NCBI RefSeq assembly: GCF_000384335.2
Contig: NZ_KQ031382.1
Span: 372,001-436,000, forward strand
Origin: Hyphomicrobium sp. 99
Lineage (GTDB): Bacteria > Pseudomonadota > Alphaproteobacteria > Rhizobiales > Hyphomicrobiaceae
Direction: 5' to 3'
Length of the DNA: 64,000 nt
Positions within the stretch are counted from its first letter, which is position 1. The number at the start of each line of letters is the position of its first letter. A model generated the notes under the pieces. That model ran no database searches and was not told the origin of the DNA. It saw only the letters and a program-made list of their open reading frames with translations. The position numbers and the translations under genes are program-made. Shown here piece after piece: positions 27,442 through 36,037 of this stretch.

Positions 27442-28329
27442 TCAGCCGAAGACGGATTTCACGCCCGCCTGCATCGCAGCGGCTTGAGCCGCATTCCGCA
27501 AGAGACACGCGATCGTCATCGGCCCGACGCCGCCCGGAACCGGCGTGATCGCGCCCGCAACTTTCGAGCACTCTTCATACGCGACGTCGCCGACGATCTT
27601 CGTCTTGCCGCCTTCGGACGGAACGCGATTGATGCCGACGTCGATGACGGTCGCGCCCGGCTTGATCCAGCTACCCTTGACCATCTCCGGAATGCCGACA
27701 GCGGCGATGACGAGATCGGCGCCACGGACGACGTCTTCGATGTTCTTCGTGCGCGAGTGCGCGATGGTCACCGTGCAATTTTCTCTAAGCAGCAGAGCCG
27801 CGACCGGCTTGCCGACGATGTTCGAACGGCCGATGACGACGGCGTTGAGGCCCGAGAGGTTCGACACCACGCTCTTTGCAAGGATGACCGATCCGGTCGG
27901 CGTGCACGGCACCAGCGCGCGTTCGCCAACCCAAAGCCGGCCGACGTTCACCGGATGAAAACCGTCGACATCCTTATCGGGGCTGATCAGGTTCAGCACC
28001 TTCTCGGCGTTGATGTGCTTCGGCAGCGGCAGCTGCACGAGAATGCCGTGACAGGCCGGATCGTTGTTGAGCTTCTCGACAAGAGCCAGCACGTCGGCTT
28101 CCGGCGTCTCGGCCGGAAGGCGGTGCTCCCACGAGTTCATGCCGACCTCGACGGTCTGCTTCGCCTTGTTCGCGACATAGACCTTGCTCGCCGGATCTTC
28201 GCCGACAAGCACGACGGCTAGTCCGGGCTTCAGGCCATGCTCTTTCTGAAGCCGCGCAACCTCTGCAGCAACCTCAGCGCGGACCTTCGCCGCAATCTCT
28301 TTCCCATCGATGATTTGCGCCACGGACAT
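27442..28329 (-). CDS. folD: Bifunctional methylene-THF dehydrogenase/cyclohydrolase
   Basis: A 295-residue cytoplasmic enzyme converting 5,10-methylene-tetrahydrofolate to 10-formyl-tetrahydrofolate. The catalytic Y-x-x-x-K motif is Tyr51-Lys55 (KVYVANKAK). QLPLPKHIN lies near 120, the NADP-binding [13 protein letters not shown] is mid-protein, and the C-terminal [13 protein letters not shown] is a family signature. It converges on the KTSC gene and lies 23 bases downstream of yggU. Confidence 0.97.
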   Translation of the reverse strand: MSVAQIIDGKEIAAKVRAEVAAEVARLQKEHGLKPGLAVVLVGEDPASKVYVANKAKQTVEVGMNSWEHRLPAETPEADVLALVEKLNNDPACHGILVQLPLPKHINAEKVLNLISPDKDVDGFHPVNVGRLWVGERALVPCTPTGSVILAKSVVSNLSGLNAVVIGRSNIVGKPVAALLLRENCTVTIAHSRTKNIEDVVRGADLVIAAVGIPEMVKGSWIKPGATVIDVGINRVPSEGGKTKIVGDVAYEECSKVAGAITPVPGGVGPMTIACLLRNAAQAAAMQAGVKSVFG

Positions 28330-28352
28330 TCCCGTCTTTCCTCCTCGTTAAC

Positions 28353-28703
28353 TTATTTTCTCAACGCGTCACTTCGTTCCTGCAGTCGCTGTTCGAGCAC
28401 GTCCGGATCACCGGAAATCCGCAAGGATTTGAGCCGCGACTTCCCGCCCGTTGCGAGCGAAACCGAGCTCTTTGTCACGCCGAGCCACCGGGCGACCAGC
28501 TCTTCGAGCGCCCTGTTGGCAGCTCCATCTTCGGGAAGTGCGCGGACACGCGCCTGAAAAGCCGGACCGTCGGGGGTTTCGACGACCCCGTCAATCGCCT
28601 CTTTGGAAGATTTCGGGGTCAGACGAAAGTGCGCAATGACGCACGCGCCCCCATGCCGCCAAGCCTTGCGAGCTGGCGGCTGGGATGCCGACCGGCTGAT
28701 CAC
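28353..28703 (-). CDS. yggU: DUF167 (YggU) family protein
   Basis: A 116-residue protein. The DUF167 core runs from FRLTPKSSKEAIDG through FQARVRALPEDGAANRAL to GGKSRLKSLRISG. Its function is unknown. GTG at 28703 overlaps the yggT stop as GTGA, which supports translational coupling and decides the start. A much longer open frame upstream, through the yggT region on another frame, is a by-product. yggT and yggU are neighbours in many proteobacteria. Confidence 0.88.
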   Translation of the reverse strand: MISRSASQPPARKAWRHGGACVIAHFRLTPKSSKEAIDGVVETPDGPAFQARVRALPEDGAANRALEELVARWLGVTKSSVSLATGGKSRLKSLRISGDPDVLEQRLQERSDALRK

Positions 28704-28990
28704 ACGATCGCCTTGGCGATATTCGGAAGTACGACGGTCTGGATGAAATAGCAGGCGAGCAGCAGAATGACGGGTGAAATATCGAGCCCGCCCATGTTCG
28801 GAAGGGCGTTCCGGATCGGCCGCAGCAATGGCTCGGTCACCGCGTTCAACCCCTGCCAGATCGAACGAACCATCGGATTGTAGGCGTTGATGACCCCAAA
28901 GGCCATCAGCCAACTTACGATCACGACGGCGATGACGACGTAAGTATAAAGAGTGATGAGATAACTGATAAAAGCCAGAAGCTCGAGCAT
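28700..28990 (-). CDS. yggT: YggT family membrane protein
   Basis: A 96-residue inner-membrane protein from ATG 28990 (MLELLAFISYLITLYTYVVI). Two hydrophobic spans lie at about 4-30 and 62-90, linked by the conserved segment LNAVTEPLLRPIRNALPNMGGLDISP. YggT proteins have been linked to osmotic tolerance and to cell division or photosynthetic membrane organisation in other groups; the role here is unknown. It is followed by yggU with a four-base overlap. Confidence 0.92.
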   Translation of the reverse strand: MLELLAFISYLITLYTYVVIAVVIVSWLMAFGVINAYNPMVRSIWQGLNAVTEPLLRPIRNALPNMGGLDISPVILLLACYFIQTVVLPNIAKAIV

Positions 28991-29168
28991 TCGCCGTCCC
29001 GCAGTTGCGCACCGTTGCGCCATGTAGCCCCGACACCCAGTGCGCCGCAAGTAGGGATAAGGCTGCAGGAACGTCCCGGGCGGCCAGACTGCAAAATGAA
29101 GGAATTGGCTTCAATTTGTGGCGCGCGCCGGGCCCTGCCCGCACCCTTTGCGCCACTGTTCTGCTCGA

Positions 29169-29193
29169 CCCGGTTTCTTGACAACAAACCGGG
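29169..29193. promoter_or_regulatory. Inverted repeat over the tRNA-Ala -35 box
   Basis: CCCGGTTT (29169-29176) and AAACCGGG (29186-29193) are perfect eight-base arms around a nine-base centre that contains the -35 hexamer TTGACA. It could be an operator or a DNA hairpin that restricts the promoter. The neighbouring gene ends at 28990 on the other strand, so it is not that gene's terminator. Confidence 0.45.
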
Positions 29194-29207
29194 CCAAATC
29201 CTAAATG
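29178..29207 (+). promoter_or_regulatory. Promoter of the tRNA-Ala gene
   Basis: TTGACA at 29178-29183 and TAAATG at 29202-29207 are separated by 18 bases. The tRNA begins 11 bases after the -10 hexamer, which suits a sigma-70-type promoter with a very short leader. Confidence 0.6.
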
Positions 29208-29217
29208 CCCGCCCATT

Positions 29218-29293
29218 GGGGCCGTAGCTCAGATGGGAGAGCGCTGCAATCGCACTGCAGAGGTCAGGGGTTCGATTCCCCTCGGCTCCACCA
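29218..29293 (+). tRNA. tRNA-Ala (anticodon CGC)
   Basis: All four arms fold. Acceptor GGGGCCG pairs with CGGCTCC (one G-T), the D arm is GCTC/GAGC, the anticodon arm is CTGCA-ATCGCAC-TGCAG with CGC at 34-36, and the T arm is AGGGG-TTCGATT-CCCCT. CCA is encoded (29291-29293). The CGC anticodon reads GCG codons, and it is the minor Ala isoacceptor of GC-rich genomes. Confidence 0.97.
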
Positions 29294-29594
29294 CCCAACC
29301 TTTCTGCCTCGAGGGGCCCGGAATTTTCGCCACACAAACCGAAGTTTTTCAGAGATCAGCAGCCACCATGGGTTGGGGACTTGGCCCATACAGAATTGGC
29401 GTTCTTCGAAAAACAATTGAGCGCCGTTTTCTCGAGGAGGAAATTCTTCCCGAGCGCATCGGCGAAGGCGTTTGCTGATACCCCAAGCGTGTCGCCTGAG
29501 CGCCCCAGATCCACGCATTTCGACCGCCCTCTGATTGACAATACAACCTCCTCATGGCGTCGTGCGCGCTGGGATGAATAGGGGAGTAAAAGCA
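29294..29594. other. Intergenic region after tRNA-Ala
   Basis: I see no gene here. A TTGACA lies near 29537 ahead of the next small exported gene, but no -10 at the right distance. Short open frames on both strands lack ribosome binding sites. No terminator hairpin with a T tract follows the tRNA. Confidence 0.4.
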
Positions 29595-29924
29595 ATGACC
29601 TTCAAAATCGGCGCGGCGATTCTCGTTGGCCTCAGCCTCGTCGGCTCAGCGACGACTGCGGACGCCCGCTGGAACCGGCGCGGCGAATGCCGTCCGCCGC
29701 TGGAAGGCGCCGCCACCGGTAAGGGCGTGTTCGGTCTCGGCAGCGAACGTGCGCGAGACGCGGCGGTCGGCAACTGGGAAGAAGCAGCAGAGAGCCGCTA
29801 TGGCCGCGCTTTTTCGAATTTCGAACGAGCCACTAATGTCCGTTGGGATTGCGCCAAGAACGCTTTGATCACCGCCAAGTGCGTGGTCATCGCGCGGCCA
29901 TGCGCAGCGCGGATCAGCGGTTAA
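29595..29924 (+). CDS. Small exported hypothetical protein
   Basis: ATG 29595 is preceded by GGGGAG at a good distance and gives 109 residues. Residues 1-23 form a signal peptide (MTFKIGAAILVGLSLVGSAT, cleavage near TADA). The mature part has five cysteines (in GECRPP, WDCAK, AKCVVI and RPCAA), so disulfides in the periplasm are likely. The central part, from VGNWEEAAESRYG to WDCAKN, resembles small secreted proteins found in many rhizobia, without known function. Confidence 0.72.
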   Translation: MTFKIGAAILVGLSLVGSATTADARWNRRGECRPPLEGAATGKGVFGLGSERARDAAVGNWEEAAESRYGRAFSNFERATNVRWDCAKNALITAKCVVIARPCAARISG

Positions 29925-29986
29925 GCAGCTGTCTGAAGCGATCGGCACGGCCAACGGACAAAAGGCATGCCGATCGCTCGTTCTTG

Positions 29987-30145
29987 TCACCTTCCTGGAG
30001 GCGCGGGCTCCGGCGCATCACCGGGATCATCGATCGGTATGGGCGAAGGCTGCGGCGGCTCCTTCGGCTCGGGCGGCAGGGTTGGAAGTTCCCCAGGCTC
30101 CTGCGTGGGAAATGGAATGGTCGGAGGATCGTTGCCGTTTTCCAT
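29987..30145 (-). CDS. Proline-rich 52-residue protein
   Basis: ATG 30145 follows GAGGA in the leader and opens a 52-codon frame that ends at 29987. Nearly 40% of residues are proline, in units such as PPEPKEPPQPSP and GDAPEPAPPGR, with many Asp and Glu residues. The protein would be an extended, disordered acidic chain with no signal peptide. The strong composition and the ribosome binding site favour a real gene. A glycine/serine-rich frame on the plus strand over the same bases is a mirror of the proline codons. Confidence 0.5.
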   Translation of the reverse strand: MENGNDPPTIPFPTQEPGELPTLPPEPKEPPQPSPIPIDDPGDAPEPAPPGR

Positions 30146-30257
30146 CACCGAAATGTCCTCGATTTAATCACCTGATCCGACGCACCGGCCATCCGGCCGT
30201 TTTTCGGCGGCTGAGAGATGCAGCATCGAGCGGTCGCTCGACGTGCCAGAGCAACAG

Positions 30258-30287
30258 CGGAACGCACTCCAAAGATGGAGCGTTCCG
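30258..30287. terminator. Bulged hairpin between the efflux genes and the proline-rich gene
   Basis: CGGAACG-CA-CTCCA pairs with TGGAG-CGTTCCG around AAGA, giving 12 pairs with a two-base bulge. It is 130 bases beyond the stop codon of the membrane fusion gene. No T tract follows on either strand, so its role as a terminator is uncertain. Confidence 0.35.
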
Positions 30288-30416
30288 CCGAATGATCGAT
30301 CCATCGCCCATAAATAGTTGCGGCCCGGCGGAAACGGCCGTCGCCAGGATACGGGTGGCGAAGGCTATTACGGCCGATCCCTTCAGCCGCGCTTTCCCTT
30401 TTGTGTCTCGCCGTTA

Positions 30417-31601
30417 CTAGTTGACCGCCCCGGTGGTGACCGCGGGCTTTCCGCCGGCTTGTGGCGGCGGAGCCGTGAGAGGCTGCACCGGAGATCCAGG
30501 TCCGATCTTCTGCAAATTGCCGGTGATGATGAGGTCTTTCTCGTCGACGCCAGTGACGCTGATGAGATCGCCATCCGCTGGACCGAGCGTCACCAGTTTC
30601 TGCTGGGCAATATTCTTATCGCCGACCACATAGACATATTTCCCAAGCTGGCTCGATCCGACGGCCGTTTGGGGCACCATCAGGGCATTCGCGTTTTCGC
30701 CGGCATGGATGCGGATGCGAACGTATTGTCCGGGCAATAGCGTGCGGTCCGCATTGGCTATGGTGGCCCGCGCCGTTAGGGTGCCCGTCAAGCGGTCGAC
30801 GGAATTGTCGATGAAGGTGACGGAGCCTTTTTGCTTTGGCTTGTCGTTTCCAGGTACGAAGATCTCGGCGGCCGTCGCGCCGCTGGCGCGCACCTTCTGT
30901 ATCGCGGCCAGATCCGCCTCGCTCGGGTTGAACGTCACGTAAATCGGATCGATCTGAACGAGCGTGTTGAGAGGCGCGCCTGCTACGCTGATGAGCGCTC
31001 CGAGCGGCGCTTGGTTCTTACCCAGCCTCCCGGCAAAAGGCGCACGAATTTCGGTATATTCGAGATTGAGTTCCGCAGTGCGGATTGCGGCGTCGTCGAT
31101 GGTAATGGCTGCGTCCGCCTGGCGAAGCGAACTCGATCTCTGATCGTAGGTGTCCTTCGCGAGCCATCCGCTCTTGGTGAGTTCCGATCCGCGCTCGAGA
31201 TTGGAACTCGCATAGTCACGAGCAGCGATGTCGCGCTGTTTTTGAGCTTTGGCGTGATCGAGCGCCGCTTGGTAATCACGCGGATCGATTACGTAAAGAA
31301 GGTCGCCCGCCGCAACGTCTGCGCCGTCGGGAACAACCTGTTTCTGGACGTAGCCTGAAACCCGCGCTTGCAGCGTGATGTCGCGAATGGATTCGGTCCG
31401 CGCCGAATATTCCAGATAAATATTCACCGGCCGCTTGACGACTGGCGCGACCGGCACCGGCATGGCGAAGGCGGCCTGAGGCGGCGCGGCCGGGCTTTCA
31501 ACCGAGGCAATAAGCTTTGCAAGTTCCTGCCGGTGAAGATAGGCGCCGACGCCGGCGGCGGCGAGCAAAGCCAAGACAACAATCGTCCAAAGTCGCATCA
31601 C
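30417..31601 (-). CDS. RND efflux periplasmic adaptor (membrane fusion protein)
   Basis: A 394-residue AcrA/MexA-type adaptor. An N-terminal hydrophobic anchor (about 4-20) is followed by the lipoyl/barrel-sandwich half motif YVQKQVVPDGADVAAGDLLYVID, a helical hairpin of about residues 110-165, the second lipoyl half IRAPFAGRLGKNQAPLGALIS and the beta-barrel domain. It links the inner-membrane pump to an outer-membrane channel. The pump gene lies 11 bases upstream on the same strand. No TolC-type gene is nearby, so a channel encoded elsewhere must serve. Confidence 0.94.
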   Translation of the reverse strand: MMRLWTIVVLALLAAAGVGAYLHRQELAKLIASVESPAAPPQAAFAMPVPVAPVVKRPVNIYLEYSARTESIRDITLQARVSGYVQKQVVPDGADVAAGDLLYVIDPRDYQAALDHAKAQKQRDIAARDYASSNLERGSELTKSGWLAKDTYDQRSSSLRQADAAITIDDAAIRTAELNLEYTEIRAPFAGRLGKNQAPLGALISVAGAPLNTLVQIDPIYVTFNPSEADLAAIQKVRASGATAAEIFVPGNDKPKQKGSVTFIDNSVDRLTGTLTARATIANADRTLLPGQYVRIRIHAGENANALMVPQTAVGSSQLGKYVYVVGDKNIAQQKLVTLGPADGDLISVTGVDEKDLIITGNLQKIGPGSPVQPLTAPPPQAGGKPAVTTGAVN

Positions 31602-31612
31602 GAAATCCCTGT

Positions 31613-34600
31613 CTATTCGGCAGCAGCCGGATGTGAAGCATCGTCGCCTGTGGCCACATGTTTCCCGGACATGTCGGCATCACGCCCTTCGCGCCACTCT
31701 TCGATCATGGCGTAGAACACCGGAACGAACAGCAACGTAAGCAGCGTCGCGGCCAGCATGCCGCCGAACACCGTCGTACCAATCGATTGCCGGCTGGCGG
31801 CGCCGGCTCCCGTCGCGATCATGAGCGGCACGACGCCAAGAATGAAAGCGAATGCCGTCATCAATATGGGGCGCAGCCGTAGCCGCGCCGCTTCCATTGC
31901 CGCATCGACGATGGGCAATCCCTCAAGTCGTCGTCTCTTGGCGAATTCGACGATCAGAATGGCGTTCTTCGCAGCGAGACCGATGAGCATGACGAACCCG
32001 ATCTGCGAGTAGACGTCAATCTGCAGACCGCGCACCCAGATCGCCAGCAGTGCGCCGAAGAGTGCGAGCGGCACCGCCAACAGCACCATGAACGGCATCG
32101 ACCAGCTTTCATATTGAGCGGCGAGGATCAAAAAGACAAACACGCTCGCCAGTGCAAAGACGACGAGGGCAATCGAGCCCGCCTTCAATTCCTGGAAGGT
32201 AATGCCTGTCCATTCGTAACTGAAGTCGCGAGGGAGCGCCGTCGCCGCCGCCCGTTCCATCGCGGCGATAGCCTGTCCCGTGCTGTAGCCCGGTGCGGGC
32301 CCGCCGTTGATCAGCGCCGACGCGTAGTTATTGTAATGAGGAACGGTCTCCGGACCGACGATTGGTTTCAACGTTCCGAGCGTGCTGAGCGGCACCATTC
32401 CGCCCGTCGCATTACGCACATAGAGCCGCGACAAGCTCGAGGGATCGGATCGGGAATTCTTGTCAGCCTGTAGCGTCACGCGGAACGTGCGGCCGAAGAG
32501 GTTGAAGTCGTTGACGTAGAGCGAGCCGAGATAAATCTGCAGAGTGTTGAAAACGTCTGGCAGGTTGAGCCCCAGGAGCTTCGCCTTCGAGCGGTCCAGA
32601 TCGTAGTTGAATTGCGGCGTCGAGGTTGAGAACGACGTGAACAGCTGCTGCGCGTCGAGCTCCGGCTGCTTGCGGGCTTCCGCGATCAGCGCTTGCGTTG
32701 CCTCGTTGAGAGCCACGCTGCCGCGACCCGTCAGATCTTCGACCTGGAATTCAAATCCGCCGGTCGTCCCAAGTCCAGGAATCGAAGGTGGATCGAAACT
32801 GAGTGCGAAGGCTTCGGGGATCATAAAAAGCTTTCCGCGAACCTCTTGCACCAGACGCGATGCGCTTTGTTCGGGCGGTCGTTCGTTCCAGGGCTTCAGA
32901 ATAGCGAACTCGACCGCGGAATTCGATTGCGCAGCGTTCGTCAAAAAGTTGAGCCCGCTGATCGAGCCAACGATATCGACGCCCGGAGTGCCCTCTAGAA
33001 TTTCTCTGACCTGCTTCGCCACGGCGTCGGTTCGTTCGAGTGATGCGCCATCCGGCAACTGCACCACGACGAAAAAGTATCCCTGATCCTCGACTGGCAA
33101 AAACGTCGAAGCAACGCGCTGGGAAATAAAATATGTGGCCCCGAGCAATGCTGCGAAAAAGAAAAGCATCAGCCAGCGGATGCGTATTAGGAACCGCACG
33201 AGATGAGCGTATCCGTGCGAGAGCCGGTCGAAACCGGCATTGAACCAGCGGAAGAGTATGAAGTTTGAGGGCTCGCGATGCCGCAAGAAGACCGCAGCCA
33301 GCGCCGGGCTGAGCGTCAACGAATTGAATGCGGAAAGCCCGACCGAAATCGCAACCGTCAGCGCGAATTGGTTATAGAGACGGCCTGAAACACCCGGAAT
33401 GAACGCCACCGGGATGAATACGGCCATCAGCACGCCGGTAGTCGCGATGATGGGGCCGGTAACTTCAGACATGGCCTTCAAAGCCGCCGCCATCGGCTTC
33501 AAGCCGTTTTCCAACTGACGCTCGACGTTCTCGACGACCACGATGGCGTCATCGACGACAAGCCCGATCGCCAACACCATGCCGAGAAGGCTGAGCATGT
33601 TCAGCGAAAACCCGAGCACGTGCATGATAACGAGGGTCGCAATCAGCGAGACAGGTATGGCGATCGTGGGAATGATCGTCGTGCGCCAGCTTTGCAAAAA
33701 GATGTAAACGACGAGTACGACGAGACCCAGAGCTTCGAGCAGCGTGAAGACCACGTCATGCATGGCGGCCGAGACGAACCGGGTCGTATCGTAGTGCATG
33801 CCGTAAGCGATGCCCTTCGGGAACCGCTGCGAAAGCTCGTCCATTTTGGCCAGCACGCGCTGCTGAAGGTCGAGCGCGTTGGAGCCCGGCATCTGGAAAA
33901 CGGCGAGCACGACCGAGGGGTCCTCACCGAAAAACGCCGATGACGAATATTGGAGCGCCCCGAGCTCGATGCGGGCCACGTCGCGAAGGCGAACGATGGC
34001 GCCCGTCGACGGGTTCGAACGAACGACGATATTGCCGAATTCTTCCGGATTGCTCAGCCGCCCGGTCGCGTTGACCTGCATTTCAAACGGCGTCCCCGGG
34101 GGCGCAGGCGACTGGCCGATCTTGCCGGCCGCAACCTGAATGTTTTGCTCCGCCACCGCATTTTGAACGTCGACGGCCGTGATACCGAGCTGAGACAGCT
34201 TATCGGGATCGAGCCAAAGGCGCATCGAATAGCGCCGCTCGCCGAAGATCTGTACATCGCCGACACCAGCGATCCGCTTCAATGGATCGACGATCTGAAG
34301 GTAAGCATAGTTGCTGAGCGTCACCGGATCGACGGAATGGTCAGGCGACGTGAGATTGACGATCAGGACGAAATTCGGGTTCTGCTTCCGGATGGAGACG
34401 CCGGCCTGATTAACGATGGGCGGCAAAGACGATGCGGCCTCAGCCACGCGGTTCTGCACGTCCACCGCCGCGATGCTGAGCGGATAACCGACGTCGAATG
34501 TGATCGTAATATTCGACGAGCCATCGTTGGAACTCGACGACGACATGTAGGTCATGCCTTCGACGCCGTTGATCTGCTGTTCGAGCGGCGTCGTGACGGT

Positions 34601-34777
34601 ATCTGCAACGACCTGAGCGCTTGCGCCGGGATAGATCGCGCTCACCACCACTTGCGGAGGGGTCACATCGGGTAGTTGCGAGACTGGCAGCAGAAAATAG
34701 CAAATGGTCCCCGCCAGGACCATGATGACGGCGATTGCCGAAGCAAAGATAGGCCGATGAATGAAAAAGTTGACCAT
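31613..34777 (-). CDS. RND multidrug efflux permease (HAE1 family)
   Basis: A proton-driven AcrB/MexB-like pump, 1054 residues from ATG 34777 (MVNFFIHRPIFASAIAVIMV). A start at 34852 would add 25 unconserved residues. Twelve membrane spans are expected, with two large periplasmic loops. The proton-relay pair in TM4 is Asp409-Asp410 (GLVVDDAIVVVENVER), equivalent to AcrB Asp407-Asp408. The late motif AKNAILIVEFAK contains the matching lysine. It exports drugs, dyes or detergents with the adaptor encoded next. No TetR- or MarR-type regulator adjoins it. Confidence 0.95.
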   Translation of the reverse strand: MVNFFIHRPIFASAIAVIMVLAGTICYFLLPVSQLPDVTPPQVVVSAIYPGASAQVVADTVTTPLEQQINGVEGMTYMSSSSSNDGSSNITITFDVGYPLSIAAVDVQNRVAEAASSLPPIVNQAGVSIRKQNPNFVLIVNLTSPDHSVDPVTLSNYAYLQIVDPLKRIAGVGDVQIFGERRYSMRLWLDPDKLSQLGITAVDVQNAVAEQNIQVAAGKIGQSPAPPGTPFEMQVNATGRLSNPEEFGNIVVRSNPSTGAIVRLRDVARIELGALQYSSSAFFGEDPSVVLAVFQMPGSNALDLQQRVLAKMDELSQRFPKGIAYGMHYDTTRFVSAAMHDVVFTLLEALGLVVLVVYIFLQSWRTTIIPTIAIPVSLIATLVIMHVLGFSLNMLSLLGMVLAIGLVVDDAIVVVENVERQLENGLKPMAAALKAMSEVTGPIIATTGVLMAVFIPVAFIPGVSGRLYNQFALTVAISVGLSAFNSLTLSPALAAVFLRHREPSNFILFRWFNAGFDRLSHGYAHLVRFLIRIRWLMLFFFAALLGATYFISQRVASTFLPVEDQGYFFVVVQLPDGASLERTDAVAKQVREILEGTPGVDIVGSISGLNFLTNAAQSNSAVEFAILKPWNERPPEQSASRLVQEVRGKLFMIPEAFALSFDPPSIPGLGTTGGFEFQVEDLTGRGSVALNEATQALIAEARKQPELDAQQLFTSFSTSTPQFNYDLDRSKAKLLGLNLPDVFNTLQIYLGSLYVNDFNLFGRTFRVTLQADKNSRSDPSSLSRLYVRNATGGMVPLSTLGTLKPIVGPETVPHYNNYASALINGGPAPGYSTGQAIAAMERAAATALPRDFSYEWTGITFQELKAGSIALVVFALASVFVFLILAAQYESWSMPFMVLLAVPLALFGALLAIWVRGLQIDVYSQIGFVMLIGLAAKNAILIVEFAKRRRLEGLPIVDAAMEAARLRLRPILMTAFAFILGVVPLMIATGAGAASRQSIGTTVFGGMLAATLLTLLFVPVFYAMIEEWREGRDADMSGKHVATGDDASHPAAAE

Positions 34778-35464
34778 GCGCCGTCCGACGTTGATGCGGG
34801 GGTAGCCACCGAGGGCGGCCTCTGCGTTCCTGCGGAACCTTATACTCTTCAAAGACTCTACCCTCTCTCATCTCAAGCAGCGATTGAGACGTTCTTCGGG
34901 CGAGGTAAACACGTGACCAGCTGACCTACACAGACGAAAATGGGGAACTGGTCCTAGCTTCACCAGCTTTCACCATCATCTTCTCTCGAAGATCGTATCT
35001 TTGCGGCCACAAAATGCGTGTGTCAGCATAGCGATCGGACGTACAGGCTCCAAGTCTGGGCAGTCAGTCTTGGCGCTCTCAACACCAGACTTGCCTGACG
35101 GAGGCCGGTCGAGGGCGGCGACACGGGAGGACGCTTCGGAACGGGCCCTGGCGAGAAACGCCCGGCGAAGGCTGATCGAAACGTCAGCGGGAAGCAAAGC
35201 GGTATTGAGAAGTCTCTGCTGCAAGCCAATCCGCCCAATTGCAATCCGGTCGATCACCAAACGTCCGGATGATATAAAACGGCTATGGCTTTGATTGAGC
35301 CACAGGTAGAAAACGAGTGCTGAGAATTGATTGTCGTCAGCATCTAAAACCTCATCCCAAGGCTGGGGAATCCGCTTTTGGCGATAAACCGTTTCACAGA
35401 AAAGATGCCATTTCAAAAAAGCTCGCGAAATGAAAATCGCGCATCAAGCAGGGTCGAGCAGGAG
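34778..35464. other. Long intergenic region upstream of the efflux operon
   Basis: It separates the RND operon from the NYN gene, both on the minus strand. An inverted repeat lies at 34871-34889. Overlapping short open frames exist on both strands (about 35.0-35.4 kb), but none has a ribosome binding site or a recognisable domain. I see no transposon ends. Confidence 0.4.
34871..34889. promoter_or_regulatory. Inverted repeat upstream of the RND permease
   Basis: TCTCAA-GCAGCGA-TTGAGA has perfect six-base arms, about 95 bases upstream of the permease start. The size suits a TetR- or MarR-type repressor operator. The regulator is not encoded next to it. Confidence 0.35.
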
Positions 35465-36025
35465 TTAGAGATCGTCCGACGCCGCCGACGGTCCATTTTG
35501 GGCCCGTCCGATCTCCTTTTCGAGATCCGCCAGATCGAGAAATTGATCGGCCTGCCGGCGTAGCTCGTCGGCGATCATCGGCGGCTGCGTTTGCAGAGTC
35601 GAAACGATGCTCACCCGCTTGCCCATTTGCTGGAGAGCAGCGACCAGACTGCGAAAATCGCCGTCGCCGGAAAAGATCACGATGTGATCGAGATTGTCAG
35701 CAAGTCGCATCGCATCAACGGCAAGCTCGATATCCATGTTGCCTTTGACGCGTTTGCGCCCCGCGCTGTCGATGAACTCTTTCGACGCCTTGGTCACCAT
35801 CGAAAATCCATTGTATTCGAGCCAATCGATCAACGGACGGATGGAAGAGTATTGCTGTTCGTCTGCTATGGCCGTGTAGTACAGCGCTCTCACGAGCTGC
35901 ACCCTGCCGCGGAAAAGGCGGAGCAATCTCCTGTAGTCGATGTCAAAGCCGAGCAATTTTGCGGCGGCGTAAAGATTTGCGCCATCGATAAATAAAGCAA
36001 CGCGCTCAGTCGGATAAAAATGCAT
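35465..36025 (-). CDS. NYN-domain (LabA/DUF88-like) protein
   Basis: A 186-residue protein with the NYN PIN-like RNase fold. Acidic residues that would hold metal are Asp14 (VALFIDGANLY), Asp98 (KGNMDIELAVDAM), and Asp121 and Asp123 (IFSGDGDF). This is the single-domain LabA/DUF88 type, predicted to cleave structured RNA. ATG 36025 has GGAA upstream; the longer frame starts with TTG at 36037. The promoter lies about 70 bases upstream and overlaps a perfect inverted repeat, suggesting regulation. Confidence 0.88.
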   Translation of the reverse strand: MHFYPTERVALFIDGANLYAAAKLLGFDIDYRRLLRLFRGRVQLVRALYYTAIADEQQYSSIRPLIDWLEYNGFSMVTKASKEFIDSAGRKRVKGNMDIELAVDAMRLADNLDHIVIFSGDGDFRSLVAALQQMGKRVSIVSTLQTQPPMIADELRRQADQFLDLADLEKEIGRAQNGPSAASDDL

Positions 36026-36037
36026 GAGGCATTCCAA

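Noticed and set aside
27199..28221. A 340-codon plus-strand frame over folD
   Set aside because: It overlaps the KTSC gene and mirrors folD, and its Arg/Asp-rich product shows no family motif.
28704..29216. N-terminal extension of the DUF167 frame to about 287 codons
   Set aside because: It overlaps yggT in another frame. Only the last 116 codons match DUF167, and GTG 28703 couples to the yggT stop.
34976..35416. Overlapping 146- and 97-codon frames on both strands
   Set aside because: No ribosome binding site, domain or biased composition favours either frame.
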